A stretch of 64,000 nt of DNA, from contig NZ_AWOR01000110.1 of NCBI RefSeq assembly GCF_000761245.1, forward strand, positions 62,001-126,000, given 5' to 3'. How positions within the stretch are numbered: position 1 is the first letter of the stretch; each line of letters opens with the position of its first letter. The position numbers and the translations under genes were made by a program. The stretch is from Comamonas testosteroni. GTDB taxonomy: Bacteria > Pseudomonadota > Gammaproteobacteria > Burkholderiales > Burkholderiaceae_C. The notes beneath the pieces are model-generated. The model did no database searches and was not told the origin of the DNA. It worked only from the letters and a program-made list of their open reading frames with translations. Shown piece after piece: positions 19,120 through 27,631 of the stretch.

Positions 19120-19922
19120 AGCGCGGCAAACAGAAAGTCGTGCCCATTCATGACGCCACAGACATCTATCTCTCGCGCAAGGCAGGTAGCCTGGCCGCCA
19201 AGGTGCTGGCCATGCTCACGCCCCATGTGCAGCCCGGCGTGAGCACCGAGGAACTGGACAAGATCTGCCACGACTACATCGTCAATGAACTGAAATGCAC
19301 GCCCACCAATGTGGGCTATTACGGTTTTCCCAAGACCGTGTGCACCTCCGTCAACCATGTGGTCTGCCACGGCATCCCCAATGTCGAGCAGGTCCTCAAG
19401 GACGGCGACATCATCAATGTCGACGTCGCAGTAACCACGCCCGAAGGCTGGATCGGCGACACCAGCCGCATGTACTACGTGGGCCAGCCAAGCAATCTGG
19501 CCAGGCGCCTGGTCAACACCACCTATGAAGCCCTGGTGGCCGGCATCCGCGCCGTCAAACCCGGGGCAACTCTGGGCGATGTAGGCCATGCCATCCAGAC
19601 CGTGGCCCAGCGTGAGCGCTTTTCCATCGTGCGCGAGTACTGCGGTCACGGCATCGGCAAGGTCTATCACGACGAGCCTCAGGTGCTGCACTACGGCACG
19701 CCCGGCCAGGGTCTGATGCTGCAGCCCGGCATGATCTTCACCATCGAGCCCATGCTCAACGCCGGCAAGGCCGCCACACGCGAACTGTCTGACGGCTGGA
19801 CCGTGATCACCAACGACAAATCGCTGTCCGCCCAGTGGGAGCATATGGTGCTGGTGACGGAGAGCGGATTCGAGGTGCTGACGCCCTGGCCCGAGGGCAC
19901 AGGCGACTACCCCGCTATCTGA
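19116..19922 (+). CDS. map: Type I methionine aminopeptidase
   Basis: 268 residues. Removes the N-terminal Met from new proteins. All five metal ligands are present: Asp103 (NVDVAV), Asp115 (IGDTSRMY), His178 (CGHGIG), Glu211 (FTIEPML) and Glu242 (AQWEHMV); substrate His85 (VCHGIP) is also there. So it is probably active. It is coupled by a 4-bp overlap to a ParD-like gene instead of lying beside rpsB, where the housekeeping map often sits. A second map elsewhere in the genome is plausible but cannot be seen here. Confidence 0.95.
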   Translation: MKRGKQKVVPIHDATDIYLSRKAGSLAAKVLAMLTPHVQPGVSTEELDKICHDYIVNELKCTPTNVGYYGFPKTVCTSVNHVVCHGIPNVEQVLKDGDIINVDVAVTTPEGWIGDTSRMYYVGQPSNLARRLVNTTYEALVAGIRAVKPGATLGDVGHAIQTVAQRERFSIVREYCGHGIGKVYHDEPQVLHYGTPGQGLMLQPGMIFTIEPMLNAGKAATRELSDGWTVITNDKSLSAQWEHMVLVTESGFEVLTPWPEGTGDYPAI

Positions 19923-20053
19923 TAGCACCTGGCAGGCCCTGCCCGGCGCCCGTGCGCACAGCCGCCGGTTTTTGGCAACAAGGACCGCAAGCCCACCGGG
20001 GTTTTGGCACCCGCCTTGAGGCCTCCCGCTTCGACCCCACTACAGTGCCCGGA

Positions 20054-20386
20054 ATGACAAATTACCTGTATCTGGGCCTGGCCATCATCTGCGAGGTGAT
20101 TGCAACCTCCTTCCTCGCCAGGTCGGAAGGCTTCTCCAAATTCGGCCCTACCGCTGTTGCCCTGGTGGGCTATGCGATTTCGTTCTATCTGCTGTCGCTG
20201 ACGCTGCGCACCGTTCCCACGGGCGTGGCTTATGCGATCTGGTCCGGCGTGGGCATCGTGCTGGTCTCGGCCGTCGCCTATTTCTGGCAGGGCCAGAAGC
20301 TCGATGCCCCCGCTCTGGCCGGCATGGCCATGATTGTGGGAGGCGTGCTGGTAATCAATCTGTTTTCAAAGACCGCCGGTCACTGA
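20054..20386 (+). CDS. Small multidrug resistance (SMR) efflux protein, EmrE-like
   Basis: 110 residues with four TM helices, the exact size of SMR pumps. Conserved Glu14 (IICEVIATSFLARSEGF) is the proton/drug-binding residue, and the family signature YAIWSGVGIVL is intact. It exports quaternary cationic compounds as an antiparallel dimer. ATG 20054 is chosen because homologues begin MTNYLYL; longer reading upstream is non-membrane filler. It overlaps the convergent esterase gene by 7 bp at the 3' ends. Confidence 0.93.
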   Translation: MTNYLYLGLAIICEVIATSFLARSEGFSKFGPTAVALVGYAISFYLLSLTLRTVPTGVAYAIWSGVGIVLVSAVAYFWQGQKLDAPALAGMAMIVGGVLVINLFSKTAGH

Positions 20387-21072
20387 TCCGCATCGCTCCC
20401 GAAGTCATCCGCTGACTGCGTCAAATCCTGCAGCCACTGCATGCTGGCACGCAGCTCCTCGGGCCGGATCTCATGGGCGCCCGGATACTCGTGATAGCTC
20501 AGCTGCAGGGGCAAGGAGGCCAGACGGTCACGCACGGCATGGGCGCTGGTCAGCGGAATCACATTGTCATAAGTGCCATGGCTGACCCAGGCCGACTTGC
20601 CCTCAAAAGCGGCAGCGGGCGCGTGCAGCGAGGCAATCTCGGGCAATAGGCGGCTGTGCCAGACCAGCGCGGCACGCAAGGTCTGGGGCTGCGTCAGCAA
20701 CTGGCTCAGACTCATGATGCCGCCCTGGCTGAAGCCTCCCAGCACCACCCGCTCGGGCGGAATGTCCAGCTGCTGGGCGGCCTGCTCCACCGTCTGCTGC
20801 AGCAAGATGCGCGCCTGCTGCTCCTGCGGCACATTGATATGGCGCGTGCCATCGGCATCCACGGTGAACTGAAACCAGGCATAAGCGCCCATGCCCATGG
20901 CAAAGGGAGCGCGCAGACTGAGCACATGAAACTGCGGCGGCACATAGGGCACCAGGCCGAACAGGTCCTGCTCATTGCTGCCCACGCCATGCATGAGCAC
21001 CAGCAGCCAGGCAGGCCGGCCAGCGGCAAGCTGCGCGGGCCGCTCCAGATAAGTCAAAGGCAATGTGCTCAT
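20380..21072 (-). CDS. Carboxylesterase/phospholipase of the alpha/beta-hydrolase family
   Basis: 230 residues from ATG 21072. The nucleophile elbow is GGFSQGGIMS (Ser), an oxyanion segment VLMHGVGSNEQDLF is near the start, and late SHGTYDNVIPL (Asp) and GAHEI (His) complete the triad. This is the carboxylesterase YpfH / acyl-protein thioesterase-like group, usually 210-230 residues. Substrate unknown. An interspersed GCTATC-type segment lies just upstream. Confidence 0.85.
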   Translation of the reverse strand: MSTLPLTYLERPAQLAAGRPAWLLVLMHGVGSNEQDLFGLVPYVPPQFHVLSLRAPFAMGMGAYAWFQFTVDADGTRHINVPQEQQARILLQQTVEQAAQQLDIPPERVVLGGFSQGGIMSLSQLLTQPQTLRAALVWHSRLLPEIASLHAPAAAFEGKSAWVSHGTYDNVIPLTSAHAVRDRLASLPLQLSYHEYPGAHEIRPEELRASMQWLQDLTQSADDFGSDADQ

Positions 21073-21109
21073 GGACAACTCCCGAAGGCAGCACGGAATT
21101 CGATAGGGA

Positions 21110-21165
21110 AACAGGCTGTAGCGCCTTTGCATTCTGCGACTCCAGCTATCAAAACAATATAGCGC
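21110..21165. repeat. GCTATC-type interspersed segment
   Basis: Contains GGCTGTAGCGCC, then CTCCAGCTATCAAAA and TATAGCGC, a partly palindromic AT-flanked piece. It is similar in words to the segments at 1130-1195 and 39259-39303, and lies upstream of the esterase gene, where it may contribute to the 5' UTR or promoter. Confidence 0.45.
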
Positions 21166-21268
21166 AGACCCGCAGCCGGCCGAGGGCGCAGCCCGTGTTC
21201 CGATGGAGCTGGCACAGGCTTTTTGATACAACTGCGCGGCCTGAGCGTGGCTTTGCCGCTACACAAGC

Positions 21269-21679
21269 TCAGTCATGCACCCGGCCGCGCAAGGCCTTGA
21301 TGTCGGAGCGCAAGCTTTTGCCCTGCAAGCGCCTTTGCTGCGAACCCCAGGTCGGCTTGGTGGGCTTGCGCGGGCGTGGTGGCCTGGCAACCGTGGCCAC
21401 CAGCGCATTGAGGCGCTGCAGCCCTTCCCACAGATTGTGTTCCTGGGTGCGGTATTTTTGTGCTTTGATGACCACCACTCCATCGGTGGTGATGCGCGAA
21501 TCGCCCAGCGCCAGCAGGCGCTGCTGCACATCGGCCGGCAGACGCGAGGCTCGAACATCAAAGCGCAGATGCACGGCGCTGGCCACCTTGTTCACATTCT
21601 GGCCGCCCGGGCCTTGAGAGCGCACGGCGCTCCATTGCACATCGGCCTCGGTCAGCTCGAAGACGGCAGCATTGCTCAC
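21269..21679 (-). CDS. arfB: Alternative ribosome-rescue factor ArfB (YaeJ)
   Basis: 136 residues from GTG 21679, overlapping the upstream hydrolase stop (GTGA), which fixes the start. GGQ motif at residues 25-27 (SQGPGGQNVNKV) hydrolyses peptidyl-tRNA on ribosomes stalled without a stop codon. The basic C-terminal tail (from RPPRPRKPTKP to LQGKSLRSD) is the part that enters the empty mRNA channel in ArfB. Last gene of the minus-strand group aroQ-hydrolase-arfB. Confidence 0.93.
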   Translation of the reverse strand: MSNAAVFELTEADVQWSAVRSQGPGGQNVNKVASAVHLRFDVRASRLPADVQQRLLALGDSRITTDGVVVIKAQKYRTQEHNLWEGLQRLNALVATVARPPRPRKPTKPTWGSQQRRLQGKSLRSDIKALRGRVHD

Positions 21680-22611
21680 GACAGAACCTCCTGCAGCGCG
21701 GCGCAGAAGGCGGCCGGGTCCTCGTGCTGTACCCAATGGCCCACGCCTTGCATCACCTGCCAGTCCAGCTCCCCCAGGCACTGGCGCTGCATCAGCATTT
21801 GCAGCTCAGCCAGGCAGCCCGCATACAGAGGGTCATGCTCGCCATAAATCGCCGCCACCGGCACTTCAATACGGGTCAGAGCCCGGGCCAGCACATCGGT
21901 GCGCGACAGCCGCCTGCGCGGCAGCCGGTCACGAGCCACATTGAGCGCATGCAGCGCCAGCGTCTGCTCATCGATCAGCGTCGCGTCATGCAGCATGAGA
22001 GTCGCAATATTGTGGCGATGGGCCTGCATCTGCGCCTCCAGCCCCGGCAGATGACGCCAGCCCAGCAGGCGCACGCTGCGTCCTTCGGTCATTCCCATGC
22101 CGGGAGCACCGACCAACACCAGCTTGCGGACCAGCTCCGGATGCTCGGCGGCCAGCAGACCGGCGGTCATGCCGCCAAAGGAAAAACCGACCAGATCGCA
22201 GACCGGCCCCGCACCGGCGTTGCCCAACAGTTGCCGGATTCCATAGGCCAGAGGCTCCAGCATGGTGTCCACATCCATGCCGCCGGGCACGCCATCGGAT
22301 TCGCCAAAACCCGGCAGATCGGCCAGCCACAGACGATAGCCAGCCTCGGTCAACGGCTGAATCACGTGCAACCAATGCGTCCAGCTGCCGCTGCCGCCAT
22401 GCAGCAGCACCAGCGGCAAGCCGCGCTGCGCCACCCCTGGCGGGGGCTGCCAGCCATGCCAGATCATCACGCCGCTGTCGGTGGCTTCGCCAAGCCTAGT
22501 CTGCACGCGCTGCGCCGTGGCCTGCAGCCGGGCAATCGCTGCCGGTACGTCGACACCCAGCTCCTGCGAGACCTGCGCCAGGGAGCAGGCTGCTTCAACC
22601 GCCGATGTCAC
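21676..22611 (-). CDS. Alpha/beta-fold hydrolase
   Basis: 311 residues from GTG 22611; its GTGA overlap with the aroQ stop sets the start. [15 protein letters not shown] (oxyanion), [14 protein letters not shown] (Ser nucleophile elbow), an Asp in YGEHDPLY and His in GVGHWVQHE form a complete triad. Substrate cannot be told from sequence. It is translationally coupled on both sides, to aroQ and arfB. Confidence 0.85.
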   Translation of the reverse strand: MTSAVEAACSLAQVSQELGVDVPAAIARLQATAQRVQTRLGEATDSGVMIWHGWQPPPGVAQRGLPLVLLHGGSGSWTHWLHVIQPLTEAGYRLWLADLPGFGESDGVPGGMDVDTMLEPLAYGIRQLLGNAGAGPVCDLVGFSFGGMTAGLLAAEHPELVRKLVLVGAPGMGMTEGRSVRLLGWRHLPGLEAQMQAHRHNIATLMLHDATLIDEQTLALHALNVARDRLPRRRLSRTDVLARALTRIEVPVAAIYGEHDPLYAGCLAELQMLMQRQCLGELDWQVMQGVGHWVQHEDPAAFCAALQEVLS

Positions 22612-23051
22612 CACTGCGCCACCGCATCGATGGCCAGGCCGTAGCCGGCCACGCCAAAGCCGCACATCACGGCGCGCGCCGTGGCCGACAGATAGGAATG
22701 GTGTCGAAAGCTCTCGCGCGCATGGACATTGCTGATGTGAAGTTCCACCAGCGGCACGGCCGTTCCCTTGACGGCATCGAGAATCGCCACACTGGTATGG
22801 GTATAGGCTGCGGCGTTCATGATCAGGGCCTGCAACTCCCCCTTGGCGTGCAGACGGCCGGCCTCGTGAATCCAGTCCACCAGCTCTCCCTCATGGTTGC
22901 TCTGGCGGAACTCCAGCTTCAGGCCATGTCGCACGCAAGCTTGCTCGCACAGCTTCTGGACATCGGCCAGCGTGGCCGAGCCATAGATGGCGGGTTCGCG
23001 CATGCCCAGCAGATTGAGATTCGGGCCATTGAGAACATAGACGGTTTTCAC
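22608..23051 (-). CDS. aroQ: Type II 3-dehydroquinate dehydratase
   Basis: 147 residues, normal for the dodecameric type II enzyme of the shikimate pathway. Signature [20 protein letters not shown] carries the catalytic Arg and Tyr; [16 protein letters not shown] and [17 protein letters not shown] follow. The start is GTG 23051 with a CAGGAGAG ribosome site. First gene of a GTGA-coupled trio with the hydrolase and arfB. Confidence 0.97.
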   Translation of the reverse strand: MKTVYVLNGPNLNLLGMREPAIYGSATLADVQKLCEQACVRHGLKLEFRQSNHEGELVDWIHEAGRLHAKGELQALIMNAAAYTHTSVAILDAVKGTAVPLVELHISNVHARESFRHHSYLSATARAVMCGFGVAGYGLAIDAVAQW

Positions 23052-23118
23052 GGAAGCACTCTCCTGATTTTTGAGGACTGCCCCGGATTATGCGAGCGCG
23101 GCAGCCGGCCCACAGGCA

Positions 23119-23144
23119 TAAAAAACGGCTGCCTGGGCAGCCGT
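23119..23144 (-). terminator. Rho-independent terminator of the PY-rich protein gene
   Basis: Perfect 9-bp stem ACGGCTGCC/GGCAGCCGT with a 2-nt centre. On the minus strand it is followed directly by TTTTTTA. It lies 41 nt after the stop of the gene at 23185. Confidence 0.85.
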
Positions 23145-23184
23145 CTGTGGTGCAGAGTCTTTCAGGGCTCTGCTATCGATGCCA

Positions 23185-23541
23185 TCAACGATAGTGATGA
23201 TGGTGATGACCACGCCAGCGCGGGCCGCCGCCGTAGTAGACCGGGCCGGGCACGACCATCACGGGTGCGGGACGATACACGGGGGGCGGCGGCGCATAGT
23301 AAACCGGTGCCGGAGGCGCATAGTAGACGGGGCGTGGCGGCATATAGACTGGGGCTGGCACCACATAGGGCGCAGCGTAAACGGGAGCGCCGACACCCAC
23401 GGCCACACCAGGCACGCCGATGCCGACCGACAGGCTGACGCCGCCATGAGCCTGGGCGCCTGCGGCAGCCATCAGGCCGGCCACTACGATGGAGCCAGCG
23501 GCAATCAGCTTGGCCATACGGGGGGAAGTTGTTCTGGACAT
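23185..23541 (-). CDS. Secreted small protein with PVYYAPPA-type repeats
   Basis: 118 residues from ATG 23541. A Sec signal peptide (IAAGSIVVAGLMAAAGAQAHG) is followed by a Gly/Val-rich segment (VSLSVGIGVPGVAVGVGAP). Next comes a Pro/Tyr/Val repeat (VYAAP, VVPAPVYMPPRPVYYAPPAP, VYRPAPVMVV) and a basic His-rich end (GHHHHHYR). No enzyme motif. Similar Pro/Tyr/Val-rich exported proteins are widespread in Burkholderiales with no fixed function. The His-rich tail could bind metal (inference). Own terminator downstream. Confidence 0.75.
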   Translation of the reverse strand: MSRTTSPRMAKLIAAGSIVVAGLMAAAGAQAHGGVSLSVGIGVPGVAVGVGAPVYAAPYVVPAPVYMPPRPVYYAPPAPVYYAPPPPVYRPAPVMVVPGPVYYGGGPRWRGHHHHHYR

Positions 23542-23743
23542 CACAATCTCTCCTCTGTTTATGAGTCACCGAGGGCAGGCCTGCAAACCTGTGCAGCGCC
23601 TTCGGCCCTTGGGGATATAACGTTTCAGAGTCCCGTCAGGATGGCATGATTCCTCAAAAACATTGTGTCCAAATGCACACGAGGCAAAGCTGCAGTGTCC
23701 GCAGATCGACATGAGGTCATGGCAGCCGGCCTAAAATGGTGCA

Positions 23744-25561
23744 ATGAGCTCTGCTGACGCCTCCAAATCCAACAACTCCGCCCCCGAAGCGGTCAAGCCC
23801 ACCAACTTCCTGCGCCAGATTATCGAATCGGATCTGGACAAGGGCACTTATGCCACCCGTCACTGGGGCGGTGCGCCCGGCGATGCCCAGCATCACCAGA
23901 GCGGCCAGGTCGACGAGGCCAAGATCCGCACCCGCTTTCCGCCAGAGCCCAACGGCTATCTGCATGTGGGCCATGCCAAGTCCATCTGCCTGAACTTCGG
24001 TCTGGCACGTGACTTCGGCGGCGTCTGCCATCTGCGCTTCGACGACACCAATCCGGAGAAGGAAGATCAGGAATATGTGGACGGCATCATCGACGCCGTG
24101 CGCTGGCTGGGCTTTGACTGGAAGGATGCCGACGGGCACGAGAACCTCTATTTCGCCAGCAATTACTTCGACTTCATGTACCGCTGTGCGGTCTACCTGA
24201 TCGAGCAAGGTCTGGCCTATGTGGATGAGCAATCGGCCGACGAGATGAAGGCCAACCGCGGCGACTTCACCCGTCCCGGCGTGAACAGCCCCTTCCGCGA
24301 CCGCTCCGTGGCCGAAAACCTGCAGCGCTTTGCCGACATGAAGGACGGCAAGCTCGCCGATGGCGCCGCCGTGCTGCGCGCCAAGATCGACATGGCCGCG
24401 CCCAATATCAATCTGCGCGACCCCGCCATCTATCGCGTGCGCCATGCCGAGCACCACAACACAGGCAATCAGTGGTGCATCTACCCGATGTATACCTTTG
24501 CGCACCCCATCGAGGATGCCTACGAGCACATCACCCACTCCATCTGCACGCTGGAGTTCGAGGATCAGCGCCCCTTCTATGACTGGCTGCTGAACCACCT
24601 GCGCGAAGGCGGTCTGATCGACGCCCCCCAGCCCCGTCAGTACGAGTTCTCGCGTCTGAACCTCACCTATGTGATCACCAGCAAGCGCAAGCTCAAGCAT
24701 CTTGTGGACAACCAGTTTGTCACCGGCTGGGACGACCCGCGCATGCCCACCGTGGTCGGCCTGCGCCGACGCGGCTACACGCCGGCGTCCATCCGCAACT
24801 TCTGCGAACGCATCGGCGTGACCAAGGACTACGCCTGGATCGACTACGGCACGCTGGACGGCTGCCTGCGTGAAGATCTGGAAAACAAGGCACACCGCGC
24901 CATGGTCGTGCTGGACCCGGTCAAGCTCGAACTCAGCAACTGGGCCGAAGTGTTTGGCAGCGCCGAGCATCTGGAGGACTGCCACCTGCCGGCCCTGCCC
25001 CACGCGGCAGAAGGTGAAACCGTGCCGGAGCGCCGTTTCACTCTGGGCCGCGAAGTGTGGATCGAGCGCGAAGACTTTGCCGAAGTGCCGCCCAAGGGCT
25101 ACAAGCGCCTTTTCCCCGGCAACAAGGTCCGCCTCAAGGGCGGCTATGTGATCGAATGCACGGGCGCCGAAAAAGACGCCGATGGCAATGTGACCAAGGT
25201 GCTGGCCACCGTGGTGCCCGACACCAAGAGCGGCACACCCGGAGCCGACAGCGTCAAGGTCAAGGCCGCCATCACCTGGGTGGGCGTGGCCGACGGCCTG
25301 CAGGCCGAAGTGCGCATGTACGACCGTCTGTTCACCGACCCGCAGCCCGATGCAGGCGGCAAGGATTTCCTGAGCCTGCTGAACCCCGACAGCCTGAAGG
25401 TCGTCACCGCCTATGTGGAGCCTTCGCTCAAGGCGGCCCTGGCTGACGACAAGTTCCAGTTCGAGCGTTTTGGCTACTTTGTGGCCGACCGCAAGGATCA
25501 CCGGAGCGACAAGCCCGTGTTCAACAAGATCACCGGACTCAAGGACAGTTGGGGCAAGTAA
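23744..25561 (+). CDS. glnS: Glutaminyl-tRNA synthetase
   Basis: 605 residues, class I. The HIGH-like site is NGYLHVGHAKSIC and the KMSKS-like site is VITSKRKL. The C-terminal beta-barrel anticodon domain is full length. Charges tRNA-Gln directly. Start MSSADASKSNNS is the first ATG after a short leader. Divergent from the PY-rich protein gene; a strong terminator follows at 25584. Confidence 0.97.
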   Translation: MSSADASKSNNSAPEAVKPTNFLRQIIESDLDKGTYATRHWGGAPGDAQHHQSGQVDEAKIRTRFPPEPNGYLHVGHAKSICLNFGLARDFGGVCHLRFDDTNPEKEDQEYVDGIIDAVRWLGFDWKDADGHENLYFASNYFDFMYRCAVYLIEQGLAYVDEQSADEMKANRGDFTRPGVNSPFRDRSVAENLQRFADMKDGKLADGAAVLRAKIDMAAPNINLRDPAIYRVRHAEHHNTGNQWCIYPMYTFAHPIEDAYEHITHSICTLEFEDQRPFYDWLLNHLREGGLIDAPQPRQYEFSRLNLTYVITSKRKLKHLVDNQFVTGWDDPRMPTVVGLRRRGYTPASIRNFCERIGVTKDYAWIDYGTLDGCLREDLENKAHRAMVVLDPVKLELSNWAEVFGSAEHLEDCHLPALPHAAEGETVPERRFTLGREVWIEREDFAEVPPKGYKRLFPGNKVRLKGGYVIECTGAEKDADGNVTKVLATVVPDTKSGTPGADSVKVKAAITWVGVADGLQAEVRMYDRLFTDPQPDAGGKDFLSLLNPDSLKVVTAYVEPSLKAALADDKFQFERFGYFVADRKDHRSDKPVFNKITGLKDSWGK

Positions 25562-25583
25562 ACACTCCAGCCAGTTTCAGCAA

Positions 25584-25614
25584 GGCTGCCAGGATTCACT
25601 GGCAGCCTTTTTTT
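25584..25614 (+). terminator. Rho-independent terminator of glnS
   Basis: GGCTGCCAG/CTGGCAGCC stem with a 6-nt loop, followed by seven Ts. Begins 22 nt after the glnS stop. Confidence 0.92.
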
Positions 25615-25871
25615 ATGCGCAAACCGCTGCAGCATTTATCCCGAGATCAGCTATTCGGCTCTCCGATCGGAAAATGGATAGCGCCCCATGAATATTGGTT
25701 ACATATTGAAATAAATACCGCAGGTATTGATTTTCAATACTCGATAAACATTTGCATAAAATGTTCTGGAATTCAGAGCATTTCATTATTTTCTTTCTAG
25801 AATCCTGCTCACCACAACATTACCAATCCGCAATTCATTCGCGGATTTTTTATTTTCATCAAAGGTCAAGA
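25615..25871 (+). promoter_or_regulatory. AT-rich leader with terminator-like hairpin upstream of the YdgA-like gene
   Basis: About 257 bp, much more AT-rich than its surroundings, with no credible gene. At 25825-25853 there is AATCCGC/GCGGATT with a loop of about 9 nt followed by a T-rich tract: an intrinsic terminator shape whose tract ends about 20 nt before the start codon. If the promoter lies upstream in the AT-rich part, this would be an attenuator for the YdgA-like gene; otherwise it is a second stop for read-through from glnS. Confidence 0.55.
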
Positions 25872-27293
25872 ATGAACAGAAAAGCAGGAGCAGGCATTGC
25901 AGCTGCCATCGCCGTGATCGTGGCTGGAACACTGGGCACAAGCTATTACATGGGCGGCAAGCTGCAGCAGAGCTTTACCGAAGGCCTGGACAAGTGGAGC
26001 GAGCATGGCGTGAAGATTCAGGTCACCAGCTATGACCGCGGTGCTTTTTCTTCCACGGCCAAAACGGTCTGGACGCTGGACAGCGGCGATGAGCCCGTCC
26101 AGTTCACCGCCGAGCACAAGATCAGCCATGGTCCGCTGCCCCTGGGCCATGCCGCCGAAATTCACACCAGCTTCAATCTGCCCGAGAATGCAGACCCGGA
26201 GCTGAAAACCGCACTCAATGGCCGCTCTCCGCTGGAAGTCGACACCAAGGTCGGCTGGGGCCGCAGCAGCTCCAACGTCATGACATCGCCGGCCGTGAGC
26301 AGCAAGATCAAGGACAGCGAAATGACCTGGGGCGGCATGAAGATCGTCTGGGACATGCCCGCCGACATGAAGGCCGCCAAGGGCACTGGCAGCTTTGCCG
26401 GCCTGCAGTTCAAGGACGAGGAAGGCAGCGTGACGCTGGACAAGGCCGATATGCGCTTCGACATGAAGCAGCCCTCGGGCCAGCAGTTCTGGACCGGCCC
26501 GTTTGCCATGACGATTGGCAAGATTGCCGCCACCAAGCAGGAAGAGGAAGGCAAGAGCTCTGCCAGCCACTTCGAAGGCATCACCATGGATTCGGACACC
26601 ATCCTCAAAGGCGAGGTGGTGGAAATGACGCTCAAGACCGGCATCAAGACCGCCAAACTCGAAGACAAACAGGCTGATGACCTGGTGCTGGAGATGGCGT
26701 TCAACAATGTCGATGCCAACTGGATCAACCAGGTTGTGGAAATGAGCAAGCGCAAGAACCCGCTGCTCGGTGCCTCTGGCGAAGCCGGGGACGATGAAGA
26801 CGCTGACGAACAGCAAAGCGGCGATCTGCGCGAAAAAATGCTCAAGTCACTGACACAGGCGCTGGCACGACAGCCCGTGATCGAACTCAAACGCCTGTCC
26901 ATGCGCACCCCTGACGGCGTGAGCGAGTTCGCGGCAGCCGTTCAGTATCTGGGCGATGGCGAGAAGATGGGCACTCTGCTGCAGGACTTGAAGGTCAGCC
27001 TCAAGGCCGATATGCCCAAGCCCTTCATGGAAAACATGATACTCGCGCGCAGGCGCTCCAGCCTGCAGGCCGTGTTTGAAGGCGAGAGCGAGTACAAGCC
27101 CGAAGATATCGAGGGAGCCGCCAAAGCCCAGACTCAAGCAAGCCTGGAAATGCTCAAGGAGCAAGGCATCTTCGAAGACAAGGATGGCAAGATGCGTACC
27201 GAGATCGTCTATGCCAAGGGTGAATTCCTGGTCAACGGCAAGCCGCTGGATGCCATGGGCACGAGCACACTCATGGGCACCATGGCCGAATGA
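25872..27293 (+). CDS. YdgA-family protein (DUF945)
   Basis: 473 residues from ATG 25872, which follows AAAGGTCAAG. An N-terminal membrane anchor (GIAAAIAVIVAGTLGTSYYMG) is followed by the DUF945 body (GGKLQQSFTEGLDKW, FSSTAKTVWTLD, KISHGPLPL), which matches E. coli YdgA in layout and length. Function is unknown; it is a periplasm-facing inner-membrane protein. An Asp/Glu-rich insert (GDDEDADEQQSGD) is near residue 305. It stands alone between two terminators. Confidence 0.85.
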   Translation: MNRKAGAGIAAAIAVIVAGTLGTSYYMGGKLQQSFTEGLDKWSEHGVKIQVTSYDRGAFSSTAKTVWTLDSGDEPVQFTAEHKISHGPLPLGHAAEIHTSFNLPENADPELKTALNGRSPLEVDTKVGWGRSSSNVMTSPAVSSKIKDSEMTWGGMKIVWDMPADMKAAKGTGSFAGLQFKDEEGSVTLDKADMRFDMKQPSGQQFWTGPFAMTIGKIAATKQEEEGKSSASHFEGITMDSDTILKGEVVEMTLKTGIKTAKLEDKQADDLVLEMAFNNVDANWINQVVEMSKRKNPLLGASGEAGDDEDADEQQSGDLREKMLKSLTQALARQPVIELKRLSMRTPDGVSEFAAAVQYLGDGEKMGTLLQDLKVSLKADMPKPFMENMILARRRSSLQAVFEGESEYKPEDIEGAAKAQTQASLEMLKEQGIFEDKDGKMRTEIVYAKGEFLVNGKPLDAMGTSTLMGTMAE

Positions 27294-27336
27294 TGTGACC
27301 CAAATCCGGGAGGCGGGCTGCTTCGCGGATAGCTCC

Positions 27337-27362
27337 AAGGCCTGCCTCGTGCAGGCCTTTTT
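27337..27362 (+). terminator. Rho-independent terminator of the YdgA-like gene
   Basis: AAGGCCTGC/GCAGGCCTT stem, 5-nt loop, then TTT. Starts 43 nt after the stop codon. Confidence 0.85.
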
Positions 27363-27461
27363 CATGGGGGAATAGCGCCCCAGCCGCAGCGACTCAGACG
27401 AGAAGTCACCCCCTTGCACTTCTTGTCGTAAATTTTCACTATTTTTGGCATTAAAGCATTA

Positions 27462-27492
27462 CTCACACTACGATAAAAGCTATCAAAATTCA
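27462..27492. repeat. Short GCTATC-type interspersed segment
   Basis: ACTACGATAAAAGCTATCAAAATTC in an AT-rich 270-bp gap, pieces of the same word family as the other intergenic segments. It lies in the probable promoter region of the DUF3300 gene. Confidence 0.3.
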
Positions 27493-27631
27493 TAAGACCC
27501 TCTTGGAGCATGGACTGCAGCCACACGCCTTATTTGCTTACAACACACTGTCAACAACGGCTCAACACTGGCGTTAAAACAGCATCCGCCAAAGCTCCGT
27601 GATCCGCACGGCGCGGCGCAAGGAACGTCAG

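Noticed and set aside
23717-25501. Long minus-strand frame opposite glnS
   Set aside because: Mirror frame of a conserved GC-rich gene; the glnS reading is unambiguous.
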